From the NCBI GenBank assembly GCA_016871315.1, contig VFZE01000020.1:1-64000 (forward strand): a stretch of DNA of 64,000 nucleotides. The letters are read 5' to 3'. The notes under the pieces were generated by a model that saw only the letters and a list, made by a program, of their open reading frames with translations, was not told where the DNA came from and searched no databases. Both the position numbers and the translations under genes were made by a program. Positions 52,827 to 61,811 of the stretch are shown piece by piece. The stretch's first letter is position 1; each line of letters begins with the position of its first letter. Source of the DNA: Acidimicrobiia bacterium. Its GTDB lineage: Bacteria; Acidobacteriota; Terriglobia; Bryobacterales; Bryobacteraceae.

Positions 52827-53216
52827 TCAACCCATCGCCCGGTGATCCTTCAGGATGCACCTGTCCATCACCACAAACAAGCCCGCGGCTCGCGCTCGGG
52901 CCGCGGATTCTTCATCCACCACCCCCTCCTGCATCCAGATCGCCTTCGCCCCGATCCGTATCGCCGCCTCCACCACCGGCTCCACATATTCCGATCGCCG
53001 GAAGATGTTCACGATATCCACCGGTTCCGGCACCGTCTCCAGATCCCCGTACGCCTTCTCCCCCAACGACTCGGTAATGTTCGGATTCACCGGGATGATC
53101 CGGTATCCCTGCGACTGCATGTACTGCGAGACGCCAAAACTCGTGCGCCACCGCCTGTCGCTCAGACCCACCACGGCAATCGTTTTCGCCGACCCCAACA
53201 TCTCCGCTATCGTCAT
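52827..53216 (-). CDS. CoA-binding domain protein (YccU-like)
   Basis: 129 residues, a single Rossmann CoA-binding fold: KTIAVVGLSDRRWRTSFGVSQYM, RIIPVNPNITESLGEKAYGDL, VDIVNIFRR and AIWMQEGVVDEESAARARAAGLFVVMDRCILKDH. Same domain as the first part of succinyl-CoA synthetase alpha subunits. Cellular role unknown. Its ATG overlaps the rluB-like stop by four bases, making it the last gene of the scpA-scpB operon. Confidence 0.88.
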   Translation of the reverse strand: MTIAEMLGSAKTIAVVGLSDRRWRTSFGVSQYMQSQGYRIIPVNPNITESLGEKAYGDLETVPEPVDIVNIFRRSEYVEPVVEAAIRIGAKAIWMQEGVVDEESAARARAAGLFVVMDRCILKDHRAMG

Positions 53217-53944
53217 TTCGCGTCCAGCTTCAATTCTCTCCGGAATCGCCGCACCTCTTCTTCGGTCAGCGGCCGGAAATCGGCCGGTTTCAAGTTGCCC
53301 AGCTTCAACGAGCCGATTCTCGTGCGCCGCAACTTCTCCACCATCAACCCGAAATGCCGGAACATCAGCCGCACCTGGTTCTGCCGGCCTTCAATGATCT
53401 CCACCTCGTACCACGGATTATCGCCCCTGTTCAGCAGCTTCAGCCGCGCGCGCGCCGTCCGCCGTCCATACAAAGGAACCCCCGCGATGAACTGCGCCAC
53501 CTGCTCCGCCGTCAGGTAGCCGTTCACCTTCGCTTCATACACCTTTGGAACCATGCTCTTTGCCGACGTGATCGCGTTGGCGAAATCTCCGTCGTTGGTC
53601 AGCAGCAGCAGTCCTTCGCTCTGATAATCCAGCCGGCCCACCGGATAAATCCGGTCCTTGATCCCCTTCACAAGGTCCATCACAGTCTCTCTGTGCTCTG
53701 GATCGTGCATCGTCGTCACGCAGTTCTTCGGCTTGTGCAGCGCGATGTAGATCAGCCCGCGCGGCGCACGCAGATGCTTGCCCGTAACGCGGATCTCATC
53801 GCGCTCGGGATCCGCCTTCGTTCCCAGCTCGATCACCGTTTTCCCGTTGACCGAGACCTTCCCTTCCACGATCAGCTGCTCCGCCTTCCGGCGGCTTGCC
53901 ACCCCGTATCGCGCCAGGATTTTTTGCAGACGCTCCTCAGGCAT
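53213..53944 (-). CDS. Pseudouridine synthase, RsuA/RluB family
   Basis: 243 residues. An N-terminal S4 RNA-binding domain (LQKILARYGVASRRKAEQLI) is followed by the catalytic core with YPVGRLDYQSEGLLLLTNDG, where the Asp of RLDYQSEG is the nucleophile. RluB modifies 23S rRNA, RsuA 16S rRNA; the downstream motif QNQVRLMFRHFG fits either. The gene overlaps scpB by eight bases upstream and the CoA-binding gene by four downstream, a common arrangement after scpAB. Confidence 0.9.
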   Translation of the reverse strand: MPEERLQKILARYGVASRRKAEQLIVEGKVSVNGKTVIELGTKADPERDEIRVTGKHLRAPRGLIYIALHKPKNCVTTMHDPEHRETVMDLVKGIKDRIYPVGRLDYQSEGLLLLTNDGDFANAITSAKSMVPKVYEAKVNGYLTAEQVAQFIAGVPLYGRRTARARLKLLNRGDNPWYEVEIIEGRQNQVRLMFRHFGLMVEKLRRTRIGSLKLGNLKPADFRPLTEEEVRRFRRELKLDAK

Positions 53945-54665
53945 CGGGTTCGGCCGTCGCGGCCTCCGGTGCGGGCCCCTGCTCCTCTGCCGCCGGCTCA
54001 GGATCTTCCACCTCTCCCTCGCCTAGCGCCAGCCTGCTCAGTTCCTCGAACTCCTTCAGCGTCGGCAATTCCGAAAGATCCTTCAGTCCAAATTGAATCA
54101 GAAAATCCTTCGTCGTCTTGTACAGTACCGGACGCCCCACTACGTGTTTGCGCCCCGCCGCCGTCACCAGCTTCCGGTCCAGCAGCGTTTTCACCACCCC
54201 GGCCCCCTGTACGCCGCGGATCTCCATGATCTCCGGGGACGTGATCGGCTGCTTATACGCGATCACCGCCAGCGTCTCCAGTGCCGCCAGCGACAGCTTC
54301 AGCGGTGGCTTCAGCTTCTTCACAAACCCCCGCAGCTCGTCGTGAAACTCCGGCTTCGTCGCCATCTTGTACCCGCCGGCCACTTCCCGGATCGTCAGCC
54401 CATGATGCGCTTCGCCGTACTCGGCCGCCAGCTGCTCCAGCATCTGCTCCACAGCCTCTTTCGGCTGCCCAAGCGCCTCCGCGATCTGCTTGGAACTGAG
54501 CGGCTCGTCGGTCACGTAAACCACCGCCTCCAGCAGCGCTCTCATCCGCGACTGCTCGCTCTCGCCAGCCTGCGCCTTTTCCTCCAGTCCAAGCTGTTCG
54601 GCTAGCTGCTCGACGGTTGCCTCCAATGCCGGCTCCGTCGCCGTTTGTTCAGTCTCGTGATCCAT
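53937..54665 (-). CDS. scpB: Segregation and condensation protein B
   Basis: 242 residues. Two winged helices are visible: LLEAVVYVTDEPLSSKQIAEALG and LETLAVIAYKQPITSPEIMEIRGV, the second being the classic ScpB signature, then LLDRKLVTAAGRKHVVGRPVLYKTT. An acidic tail rich in Glu and Ala follows. ScpB binds ScpA on SMC in chromosome condensation. It begins three bases after scpA. Confidence 0.95.
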   Translation of the reverse strand: MDHETEQTATEPALEATVEQLAEQLGLEEKAQAGESEQSRMRALLEAVVYVTDEPLSSKQIAEALGQPKEAVEQMLEQLAAEYGEAHHGLTIREVAGGYKMATKPEFHDELRGFVKKLKPPLKLSLAALETLAVIAYKQPITSPEIMEIRGVQGAGVVKTLLDRKLVTAAGRKHVVGRPVLYKTTKDFLIQFGLKDLSELPTLKEFEELSRLALGEGEVEDPEPAAEEQGPAPEAATAEPDA

Positions 54666-54668
54666 TCT

Positions 54669-55457
54669 CTACAGGTATTCCTCTTGGATTGCCGCCAGCG
54701 CTTCCTCGCTCGCGAAGATGTCGTCAAACTGCTTCGCCTTCTTCAGTCCGATGTCGCCGAACTGCTCCGATTGCACCAGCGTCAGCGCCTGCATCCGCAC
54801 CATCTCCAGTATCGCGAGAAACATGCATATCATCCTCCGGCGGCTTCGCTGCCCTTCAAACAACTGCGCCGCCGAAAGCGCCTCGCCCCGTTTGTGCTCC
54901 TTCATCAGATTCCGCAGATAGGAAATCATCTGCGGCACCGTAACATCTTCCTTGTCTACTTCATATACCGGCCGGTCCTTCATCCGGTCCATTACCGTCT
55001 GCAAGGTTCTAACCAGGTCGTATAAAGTGACCGCCAGATCCCCTTCCTCGGCATCGGTCACGAACTGCTGTATCTGCGGATTGCTCCAGATCGCTTCCTC
55101 GATCATCCGCTTCTGTTGGAGCATCTCCGCTGCGTTCTTGAACCGCTCATGCTCCAGCAACCGGTCCACCAGTTCCTTGCGCGGATCCTCTTCCGGTGAG
55201 ATCTTTTCCAACTCCGGATCCCGCGGCAGCAGCAGCCTCGATTTCAGCTGAATCAACGTCGCCGCCATATAGACAAACTCCGCCCCCAGCTCGAAATTCA
55301 GCGACGCTGCACGCTGCATGTAGTCCAGGTATTGCGCCGTGATCCGCGCGATCGGAATATCGTAGATATCGATCTGCTGCTTGCGGATCAGGTCAAGAAG
55401 CAGGTCCAGCGGACCTTCGTAGATTTCCAGGTGGACGTTCAGGGGTGAAGACGACAT
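54669..55457 (-). CDS. scpA: Segregation and condensation protein A
   Basis: 262 residues. The kleisin N-terminus is visible in FEYEGP-like form as HLEIYEGPLDLLLDLIRKQQIDIYDIPIARITAQYL, followed by EFVYMAATLIQLKSRLLLP. The middle is charged and helical, and a C-terminal winged helix ends in the EEYL tail. ScpA bridges SMC heads. First gene of the operon scpA-scpB-rluB-CoA-binding protein. Confidence 0.95.
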   Translation of the reverse strand: MSSSPLNVHLEIYEGPLDLLLDLIRKQQIDIYDIPIARITAQYLDYMQRAASLNFELGAEFVYMAATLIQLKSRLLLPRDPELEKISPEEDPRKELVDRLLEHERFKNAAEMLQQKRMIEEAIWSNPQIQQFVTDAEEGDLAVTLYDLVRTLQTVMDRMKDRPVYEVDKEDVTVPQMISYLRNLMKEHKRGEALSAAQLFEGQRSRRRMICMFLAILEMVRMQALTLVQSEQFGDIGLKKAKQFDDIFASEEALAAIQEEYL

Positions 55458-55503
55458 TCAGAATGGCAAGACTTCAACATAGCACAGCCGGCATTCCGCC
55501 CGG

Positions 55504-55902
55504 CTATTCGCTTTCTAATATGGTCTGCAACAACTCCAGCACGCTCCTGGACGGCTCCGCCGGATCAAAATACACCTTTACCGCCGCACCTTCCCGGTAC
55601 GATTCCACGATCGGTTCCGCATACGACTCGATCCCGGAAAACTGGCCCACATGAACCATCGAGGATCGGTGGCTCCTTCCCTCGGCTTGGTACTCGTAAG
55701 TGACCAGCGGGGCGCGGCCCTGAAGGCGCGACTCGATCACTCGGCCCTCCACCGTCGGCCAGTCCTTCGCGCGGTAGGCCGTCAACAACTGGGATCCTCC
55801 GTGATAGCCGGAAAACAGCGCCCCCGTCAGGAACACCAGTCCAATGGTCCGCATCAGCAGGCGCCCTAAGAACAAGTCGATGCGGGATAAAAGCTTCAGC
55901 AT
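55504..55902 (-). CDS. DUF3592-like membrane protein
   Basis: 132 residues from the ATG at 55902; longer open frames reach into the upstream gene. One N-terminal transmembrane helix (LLMRTIGLVFLTGALFSGY) is followed by a beta-rich domain with WPTVEGRVIESRL, TYEYQAEGRSHRS and VKVYFDPAEPSRSVLE, the pattern of DUF3592 proteins. Function unknown. It starts four bases after the preceding helical-repeat gene and ends a minus-strand run. Confidence 0.72.
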   Translation of the reverse strand: MLKLLSRIDLFLGRLLMRTIGLVFLTGALFSGYHGGSQLLTAYRAKDWPTVEGRVIESRLQGRAPLVTYEYQAEGRSHRSSMVHVGQFSGIESYAEPIVESYREGAAVKVYFDPAEPSRSVLELLQTILESE

Positions 55903-55906
55903 TACT

Positions 55907-57049
55907 TTAGACCTGGCTTTGTTGCGCCAACGCCGCCGCGTACCCCAACACATCGCCGCGCTCTCGCGATATCTCCTGCAACCGCTGGAACTCTCCGGCG
56001 CGCTGGCAGATCTCATTCACCGTCGGACACCCCAGTTGGTGGTTCGGCGCGTCCGGCAATAGCTCCAGGCTGGCATCGAGCGCCTCTCGGTGCTGGCCCA
56101 GCCGCACAAGCAGGCTCACCAGCACCTGCGCCGGGCCCGTCCCGTATTCGGCCGGATCGTATCTCCGCGCCCGCTCTCTGAAGTAGGCGATGGCCGCCTC
56201 AACATCCTTGCCCAGCAACGCGCGAAGGTACATCGCATGACTCACATAGAACTCCTCAAACGGAGGCTCGGAGCGATGATGAAACGTCGGCGCCAGCCGC
56301 TGACCGTACTGTGCCATCTCCAGCGCCTTGCCAAGCGTCTCGGCCTCCTCCAGCTCCAGCGCAATCTGAAGCACGGAAACCAGGTGTGACGTGTCCACAT
56401 GGTAGCTGTACTCCCCGAACAGCCAGTCACGGCCGGCAATCATCTCCGGGATCCCCGCTTGGCCCTCCGCCTTGCCTTCGCCCTGCTCAATCGCACGGCG
56501 AAGATTTTGACTTAGCTCCTCGTGCAGCGCATTTACAAGCAGCCGCGCGCACACGAGCCGACCCTCCCGGGCAGGGAACTGCGAGTAGCACGTGATCGCC
56601 CGGCAAATTCCGTGGTGCGCCAGGATCAGCCGGAAACCCTTCACAGGATTCACTCCCTCCAGCAGGGCGATCTCCACCACCGCCTCCAGATCCTCGCCCG
56701 CCTCGTAGCCTTCCATCGCTTCCGCTACCCGCGCCGGCTCGCCGATGGCGCGGAAATAGGGCCACGCTCGCGGAATGTTGTTCTCCTCCAGAATCAGCCC
56801 ACCCACCCGGCGTGCCGCCGCGATAAACGCCTCATCATAAGCCCGGCGCTGCTCTTCCGGAAGTGAGGTTACCGGCGCTGTCTCGATCAGCGGCAACCCC
56901 AGCCTGCGCCGCGTTTCCATCAACATCGCTTCCAACAGCATCGGGTAATTGCGCGACTCCAGGCATACCTGCTCCAGCATCTCCAAAGCACCTTTAGCGC
57001 CTCCCTCCGCTTGAGCCTGCTCCAACGCGCGCATCGTTTCGGGCGTCAT
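55907..57049 (-). CDS. Helical-repeat (TPR-like) protein of unknown function
   Basis: 380 residues, almost entirely alpha-helical and acidic, with no signal peptide or membrane segment. Helix pairs such as GALEMLEQVCLESRNYPMLLEAM, VSVLQIALELEEAETLGKALEMA and REALDASLELLPDAP suggest tetratricopeptide-like repeats. I recognise no catalytic motif; three cysteines and a His pair (LAHHGICRAITC) stand out near residue 150. It lies between a LpxL-like acyltransferase and a DUF3592 protein in one run. Confidence 0.6.
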   Translation of the reverse strand: MTPETMRALEQAQAEGGAKGALEMLEQVCLESRNYPMLLEAMLMETRRRLGLPLIETAPVTSLPEEQRRAYDEAFIAAARRVGGLILEENNIPRAWPYFRAIGEPARVAEAMEGYEAGEDLEAVVEIALLEGVNPVKGFRLILAHHGICRAITCYSQFPAREGRLVCARLLVNALHEELSQNLRRAIEQGEGKAEGQAGIPEMIAGRDWLFGEYSYHVDTSHLVSVLQIALELEEAETLGKALEMAQYGQRLAPTFHHRSEPPFEEFYVSHAMYLRALLGKDVEAAIAYFRERARRYDPAEYGTGPAQVLVSLLVRLGQHREALDASLELLPDAPNHQLGCPTVNEICQRAGEFQRLQEISRERGDVLGYAAALAQQSQV

Positions 57050-57070
57050 GCTAAGGGCAGCATAGCGCGT

Positions 57071-57955
57071 TCAGTAAATCTGCGGCTCCCCGGATGGCCG
57101 CGTCTTCCACCGCCGGTGCATCCACAGCCATTGCTCCGGGTAGCCGCGGATCACTGACTCCAGCTGCGCATGTATCCGCCGCGTGTCTTCCTCCACATTG
57201 CCCGAGGATAAAAGCGGCTCATGGAACTTCAGAATGTAGCGGCCCTCCTCATCGGACCATAACGCGAACCCTGGAATAATGGCCGCTCCAGAATGCCCGG
57301 CGATCTTGGCGAACCCCGTTCCCACGCACGCCGCCACGCCGAAGAACGGCACAAAAATCCCCTCATCCAGCGACATGTTCTGATCAATCAGAATCCCTAC
57401 CGCCTCATTCCGGCTCAGCGCCCGCAATATTCCCCGCGCGTAATCCTTCTTCTCGATCACCTGGTTGCCCGACATCGTCCGCAGTTTGCGCACCATCCCA
57501 TCGATCGACGGATTGTCCAGCGGCCGCACCACGACATGCATCGGTTCTGTCATCAGCGCGTGCGCGAATGCGCTCAACTCCCAGTTCCCCAGATGCGCCG
57601 TTGCGAACAGAACCCCCTTGCCGCGCCGCTTCGCCTCTTCAAAATGTTCCAGCCCCTCGTAACGGATCCACTCGGAAATGTTCTCCTTGTTCATCTCCGG
57701 AAACCGCGATAGGCTCACCAGGATTCTCGCAATCGAACGGAAACTGCCGTCGGCGATGCGCCGGTGCTCGTCCTCTCCCAGCTCCGGCAGCGCCAAGCGT
57801 AGGTTCCTCATCGCCACCCGCCGCAGCCGCGGCAACACCAAATCCAATACACGCACGTAGACACCCGCCAGCCGCTCCGCCACCTTGCGCGAACACAGTG
57901 CCAGCGTCAACATCACCCCACGGGCTGCCAGATAGTGAAGAGTGTGGCGCGCCAA
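57071..57955 (-). CDS. Lysophospholipid/lipid A acyltransferase (LpxL/HtrB-like)
   Basis: 294 residues. Catalytic H-x4-E motif in ATAHLGNWELSAF at about residue 125. An N-terminal hydrophobic stretch anchors it to the inner membrane. VGILIDQNMSLDEGIFVPFFG and QWLWMHRRWKTRP are further family stretches; the W-x4-RW ending is typical of LpxL/M. It adds a secondary acyl chain to lipid A or a similar lipid. It follows mnmA by five bases, so is in the same run. Confidence 0.88.
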   Translation of the reverse strand: MARHTLHYLAARGVMLTLALCSRKVAERLAGVYVRVLDLVLPRLRRVAMRNLRLALPELGEDEHRRIADGSFRSIARILVSLSRFPEMNKENISEWIRYEGLEHFEEAKRRGKGVLFATAHLGNWELSAFAHALMTEPMHVVVRPLDNPSIDGMVRKLRTMSGNQVIEKKDYARGILRALSRNEAVGILIDQNMSLDEGIFVPFFGVAACVGTGFAKIAGHSGAAIIPGFALWSDEEGRYILKFHEPLLSSGNVEEDTRRIHAQLESVIRGYPEQWLWMHRRWKTRPSGEPQIY

Positions 57956-57960
57956 GCGGT

Positions 57961-59058
57961 CTATTCTATCCAGCCGCCGCCCAGCACTTGGTCCCCGTCA
58001 TAGAACACCGCGCCTTGGCCCGGCGTCACCGCACGCTGCGGCTCATCAAAGCGAACCTCGGCCCTTCCGCCCGCCAGCGCCTGCACGCTCGCCGCCGCAG
58101 GAACATGCTTGTTCCGGATCCGCACCTGCGCTCGCACCACGCCGGCAGGTTCCGCGATCGAGATCCAATTCACCTCCCTCGCCGTGAACCGGCCCCGCAG
58201 CAACTCATCATTCGACCCCACAATCACGCGCCGGCTTTCCGGCTCCGTCGCGATCACGTAAAGCGGCTCGCCGGTGGCGATTCCCAGCCCCTTGCGCTGT
58301 CCCACCGTGTAATGGTGGATGCCGGCATGCTGGCCCAGTTTGCGGCCGCTTGTCGTCACGATTTCCCCCTGCGCCTGCCTCGTGTCGATGCCTTGCTCTG
58401 CAAAATAGGCTTCGATAAATGCTGCGTAATCCCCGTTCGGCACAAAACAGATCTCCTGGCTGTCGCCCTTGTCCGCCACGGGAATCTTCAGCTCCCGCGC
58501 CAGCTCACGAACCTCCTTTTTCTGATATCCGCCCAGCGGGAACATCGTCCGTGCCAGCTGTGCCTGCGTCAGTCCGAACAGAAAATACGTCTGATCCTTC
58601 GATGCGTCCGCTGCCCTCAAAAGTTGATACCTGCCCGAATCTTGCCGCACCCGCGCATAGTGCCCCGTCGCCACTCTCGTTGCCCCGACGCCTTCCGCCA
58701 TCTCCAGGAACTGGTCAAACTTCACCAGGTTGTTGCACAGCGTGCACGGGATCGGCGTCCGTCCAGCCAGATAATCCTCCACAAACGGCTTCACCACCTG
58801 CTCCTCGAACCGCCGCTCAAAATCCACCACGTAATAGGGAATCCCCAGCTGCGACGCCACCGCCCGCGCATCGTAAACATCGTCCAGCGAGCAGCAACGC
58901 CCCGTCGGCTCATCCGGCATCAGCTCCGGCAGCCGCCTCTGATTCCACAACTGCATCGTCAGTCCAATCACACGCCGCCCTTCCCGATGCAGCAATCCCG
59001 CAACCACGGAGCTGTCCACTCCGCCCGACATCGCTACCGCAATCAGATCATCCTGCAT
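57961..59058 (-). CDS. mnmA: tRNA-specific 2-thiouridylase MnmA
   Basis: 365 residues from the ATG at 59058 (MQDDLIAVAMSGGVDSS); a longer open frame lies in the cysteine desulfurase gene. The PP-loop SGGVDSSV, the catalytic CTLCN and the second Cys in EICFVPNGDYAAF are all present, with LTMQLWN and CSLDDVYDARAVA in between. It inserts sulfur at U34 of Lys, Glu and Gln tRNAs, using ATP. It overlaps the upstream cysteine desulfurase gene by 11 bases, which would supply the sulfur. Confidence 0.95.
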   Translation of the reverse strand: MQDDLIAVAMSGGVDSSVVAGLLHREGRRVIGLTMQLWNQRRLPELMPDEPTGRCCSLDDVYDARAVASQLGIPYYVVDFERRFEEQVVKPFVEDYLAGRTPIPCTLCNNLVKFDQFLEMAEGVGATRVATGHYARVRQDSGRYQLLRAADASKDQTYFLFGLTQAQLARTMFPLGGYQKKEVRELARELKIPVADKGDSQEICFVPNGDYAAFIEAYFAEQGIDTRQAQGEIVTTSGRKLGQHAGIHHYTVGQRKGLGIATGEPLYVIATEPESRRVIVGSNDELLRGRFTAREVNWISIAEPAGVVRAQVRIRNKHVPAAASVQALAGGRAEVRFDEPQRAVTPGQGAVFYDGDQVLGGGWIE

Positions 59059-60205
59059 GCGCGTAACTCGGCGATAGCCGCCGCAGATGCGCCGCCGCGG
59101 CCGCCACCGCCTCCACCAGCGCGTCCACCTGCTGCTCATCATTGGAGCGGCCCAGCGAAAACCGCAGGCTTGACTTGGCCTGCTCCGCCGTCAACCCCAT
59201 CGCAAGAAGCACGTGCGAGGGCTTCACTGCTCCGGAAGAGCAGGCCGCGCCTGTCGAAACCGCGAATCCACGCAGGTCCAGCGCGATCACCATCGCCTCC
59301 CCTTCAATTCCATCAAAGCGCAGATTCGTCGTATTCGGCGTTCGCTCCCCAACGCCATTCACTGTAACCCCGGCCACCCGGTCCACAATCGCCGCCTCCA
59401 GCCGGTCGCGCAGCGCAGCGATCCTCCCAGCCTCCTCCGCTTTCCGCGCCACCTCCGCCGCCGCCCCCATGGCTGCGATTCCAGGAACATTCTCCGTCCC
59501 GGGCCGCTGCGCCTGCTCCTGGCGTCCCCCGTGAAACAGCGCATCCAGCGTCAGCTTCCCGCGCACGAAAAACGCCCCGCTGCCCTTGGCGCCATAAAAC
59601 TTATGCGCGCTCACCGAATACAGATCCAGTCCAAGCGAGTCCACCTGCACCGGAATCTTCCCCGCTGCCTGCACCCCGTCGCTATGCATCACCACTCCCG
59701 CTTCCCTCGCGATTGCCCCAATCTCCGCCACCGGCTGCACCACTCCCGTTTCGTTGTTCGCATGCATGCACGAAATCAGAACGGTGTGCGGCCTCAACTG
59801 CCGCCGGAACATCTCCGGGTCCAACACCCCGCGCGAATCCACGCCCAGATAAGTTACTTCCACCCCTTCCCGTTCCAGTTGCGCACACGCGCTCAGCACC
59901 GCCGGATGTTCGACGGCAGTGGTAATCACATGCTTCCGCTCCCCCGGCCGCGAGCGCACTGCACCCAGAACCGCCAGGTTGGCCGCCTCCGTCCCCCCGC
60001 TGGTGAACACTACTTGCTTGGCCGCGCAGCCTAGCAACGCCGCCACCTGCCCGCGTGCCTTCTCCAGCTGATGACGAGCCATTTGGCCGTCCCGGTGAAT
60101 GCTGCTTGGGTTGGCCCAGCAACTCTTCACCGCCTCCTGCATCGCCGTGCATGCCTCCGGGCAAACCGGCGTGGTCGCGTTATGATCGAAGTAGTAACGA
60201 TTCAC
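59048..60205 (-). CDS. Cysteine desulfurase (NifS/IscS family)
   Basis: 385 residues. YYFDHNATTPVCPEA at the N-terminus, HSDGVQAAGKIPVQ, the PLP lysine in SAHKFYGAKGSG and the sulfur-carrying Cys in STGAACSSGAVKPSHVL are all visible, the last loop being of the NifS/IscS (group I) type. Its cytosolic job here is likely tRNA thiolation, since mnmA overlaps its 3' end; no iscU or suf genes are seen nearby. Divergent from the SAM hydrolase gene, 36 bases apart. Confidence 0.94.
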   Translation of the reverse strand: MNRYYFDHNATTPVCPEACTAMQEAVKSCWANPSSIHRDGQMARHQLEKARGQVAALLGCAAKQVVFTSGGTEAANLAVLGAVRSRPGERKHVITTAVEHPAVLSACAQLEREGVEVTYLGVDSRGVLDPEMFRRQLRPHTVLISCMHANNETGVVQPVAEIGAIAREAGVVMHSDGVQAAGKIPVQVDSLGLDLYSVSAHKFYGAKGSGAFFVRGKLTLDALFHGGRQEQAQRPGTENVPGIAAMGAAAEVARKAEEAGRIAALRDRLEAAIVDRVAGVTVNGVGERTPNTTNLRFDGIEGEAMVIALDLRGFAVSTGAACSSGAVKPSHVLLAMGLTAEQAKSSLRFSLGRSNDEQQVDALVEAVAAAAAHLRRLSPSYAHAG

Positions 60206-60241
60206 TTGCCTAAGAAGAGCCCTAGAAACATTTTACAGCCT

Positions 60242-61027
60242 ATGCCGGGCGTTCTCACTCTCACCACCGATTTCGGCACTGACGACCACTTCGTCGGCGT
60301 CATGAAAGGCGTGATTCTCAAAATCGCGCCCTCCGCCAAGCTCATCGACATCACCCACTCCGTCACTCCCTTCTCCGTCACCGAGGGCGCCTTTGAAATC
60401 GGCGAAGCCTACCGCTGGTTCCCCAAGAAAACCGTCCACCTCGTCGTTGTGGATCCCGGAGTCGGTAGCGCGCGCCGCCCCATTGTCGTCGAAGCCGGCG
60501 GCCAGTATTTTGTCGGGCCCGATAACGGTGTCTTCTCCATGATCTATAGCCGCAACCTTCATTCGGTCCGCCACATCAGCAACAAAAAATACTTCCTCCG
60601 CAACGTCAGCCAGACTTTCCATGGGCGTGATATTTTCGCGCCCGTCGCCGCCCACCTCGCGCGCGGCGTCAAGCCATCTCTCGTCGGCAAGCGCGTCGAC
60701 AACTACGTCCGTGGCGATTCCGGCAAGCCTGTGCGAACCGGAACTCGATGCTGGGCCGGTATGATCCTCAAGGTCGACCGCTTTGGCAACATGATCACCA
60801 ATTTCCATGTCGAGGAATTCCCCGACGTTCTTAACCGTCCTTTCGTCCTGCTGGCAGGCATCCGCACCACCGACAAGCTCATCCATAATTTCACCGAAGC
60901 TTCTCCAACCGAACCCGCAGTCGTCGTCGGCAGCTCCGGCTTCCTCGAAGTCGTCGTGAATCAAGGTTCTGCCGCCAAACTGCTCGGCTGCGCCAACGGG
61001 TCACCAGCGGAGTTGAGCATCTACTGA
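60242..61027 (+). CDS. SAM hydroxide adenosyltransferase (DUF62, fluorinase/chlorinase-fold)
   Basis: 261 residues from the ATG at 60242 (MPGVLTLTTDFGTDDHFVG); the upstream in-frame region lies opposite the cysteine desulfurase. The Asp in TTDFGTDDHFVG and the D-P-G-V-G-S-A-R-R, GPDNGVFS and FHGRDIFAPVAAHLA motifs fit the DUF62 family that splits S-adenosylmethionine into adenosine and methionine. Halogenating members lack the R and H of that activity and are rare, so hydrolase is the likely role. Its stop overlaps the mutM start (TGATG). Confidence 0.88.
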   Translation: MPGVLTLTTDFGTDDHFVGVMKGVILKIAPSAKLIDITHSVTPFSVTEGAFEIGEAYRWFPKKTVHLVVVDPGVGSARRPIVVEAGGQYFVGPDNGVFSMIYSRNLHSVRHISNKKYFLRNVSQTFHGRDIFAPVAAHLARGVKPSLVGKRVDNYVRGDSGKPVRTGTRCWAGMILKVDRFGNMITNFHVEEFPDVLNRPFVLLAGIRTTDKLIHNFTEASPTEPAVVVGSSGFLEVVVNQGSAAKLLGCANGSPAELSIY

Positions 61028-61809
61028 TGCCCGAATTGCCTGAAGTGGAGGCAGTTTGCAGAAAACTGCGGCCTGCCGAAGGCCTCCTCATCCGCGGCGT
61101 TACCATCCGCCGGTGCGCCTCCCCCAATGTCCGCCGCGCCAAAGGACGCAAGCTGGAGCAGGTCGAACGCCGCGGCAAGCATCTTCTCCTCCGCCTCAGT
61201 GGTGGCAAGACCCTTCATGTCCACTTGCGGATGTCCGGCAATCTGTTCCTTCTCCCATCCGCACCCGCTCCATCCGATGCCCGCGCCTTGTTCCGGCTCG
61301 ATGGCGCTGCCTCTATCGTGCTCGAAGATCCCAGGGCGCTGGCGCGCATGGAATTGGTCGACACCTCCACTCTCGATCTTCAGTTAAGCCGCCTTGGGCC
61401 GGAACCCCTCGAACCCGCCTTCACCAAACAATGGCTGGTCACGCAGGCTAAGCGTTCCCGCCTCCCCGCCAAGCTCTTTCTCATGGACCAGTCGAAAATC
61501 GCCGGCCTCGGCAACATCTACGCCGCCGAAGTGCTCTTCCGCAGCCGCATCAACCCCCGTAAGCCGATAAAAACCCTAACCACTATTCGCCTCAGCCGCC
61601 TGCACGCCGCCATTGTAGGCGTACTGGACGATGCGGTACAATCTGCCTGTATCGCCTATTCCGGCCCGGGTGGTTTTCTAGATTCCGAGACTTTTCCTCT
61701 TGCCGTTTACGGCCGGGAGGGGCAGCCTTGCCTCTACTGCCGCCGCTCCATTCGACGCCTGTCGCAGGGCGGCCGTTCCACCTACTTTTGTCCGGGTTGC
61801 CAGAGATAA
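61027..61809 (+). CDS. mutM: Formamidopyrimidine-DNA glycosylase
   Basis: 260 residues. After Met removal the catalytic Pro2 and Glu3 (MPELPEVEAVCRKL) are in place. The H2TH region AKLFLMDQSKIAGLGNIYAAEVLFRSRI and the C-terminal zinc finger CLYC then CPGC complete the Fpg/Nei fold. It removes 8-oxoguanine and formamidopyrimidines. Translation is coupled to the previous gene by a TGATG overlap; the TsaC-like gene begins two bases after its stop. Confidence 0.94.
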   Translation: MPELPEVEAVCRKLRPAEGLLIRGVTIRRCASPNVRRAKGRKLEQVERRGKHLLLRLSGGKTLHVHLRMSGNLFLLPSAPAPSDARALFRLDGAASIVLEDPRALARMELVDTSTLDLQLSRLGPEPLEPAFTKQWLVTQAKRSRLPAKLFLMDQSKIAGLGNIYAAEVLFRSRINPRKPIKTLTTIRLSRLHAAIVGVLDDAVQSACIAYSGPGGFLDSETFPLAVYGREGQPCLYCRRSIRRLSQGGRSTYFCPGCQR

Positions 61810-61811
61810 AC

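Noticed and set aside
60242-61027. Fluorinase or chlorinase
   Set aside because: The fold is shared, but the motifs fit the common SAM-hydrolysing DUF62 group and there is no halometabolite cluster nearby.
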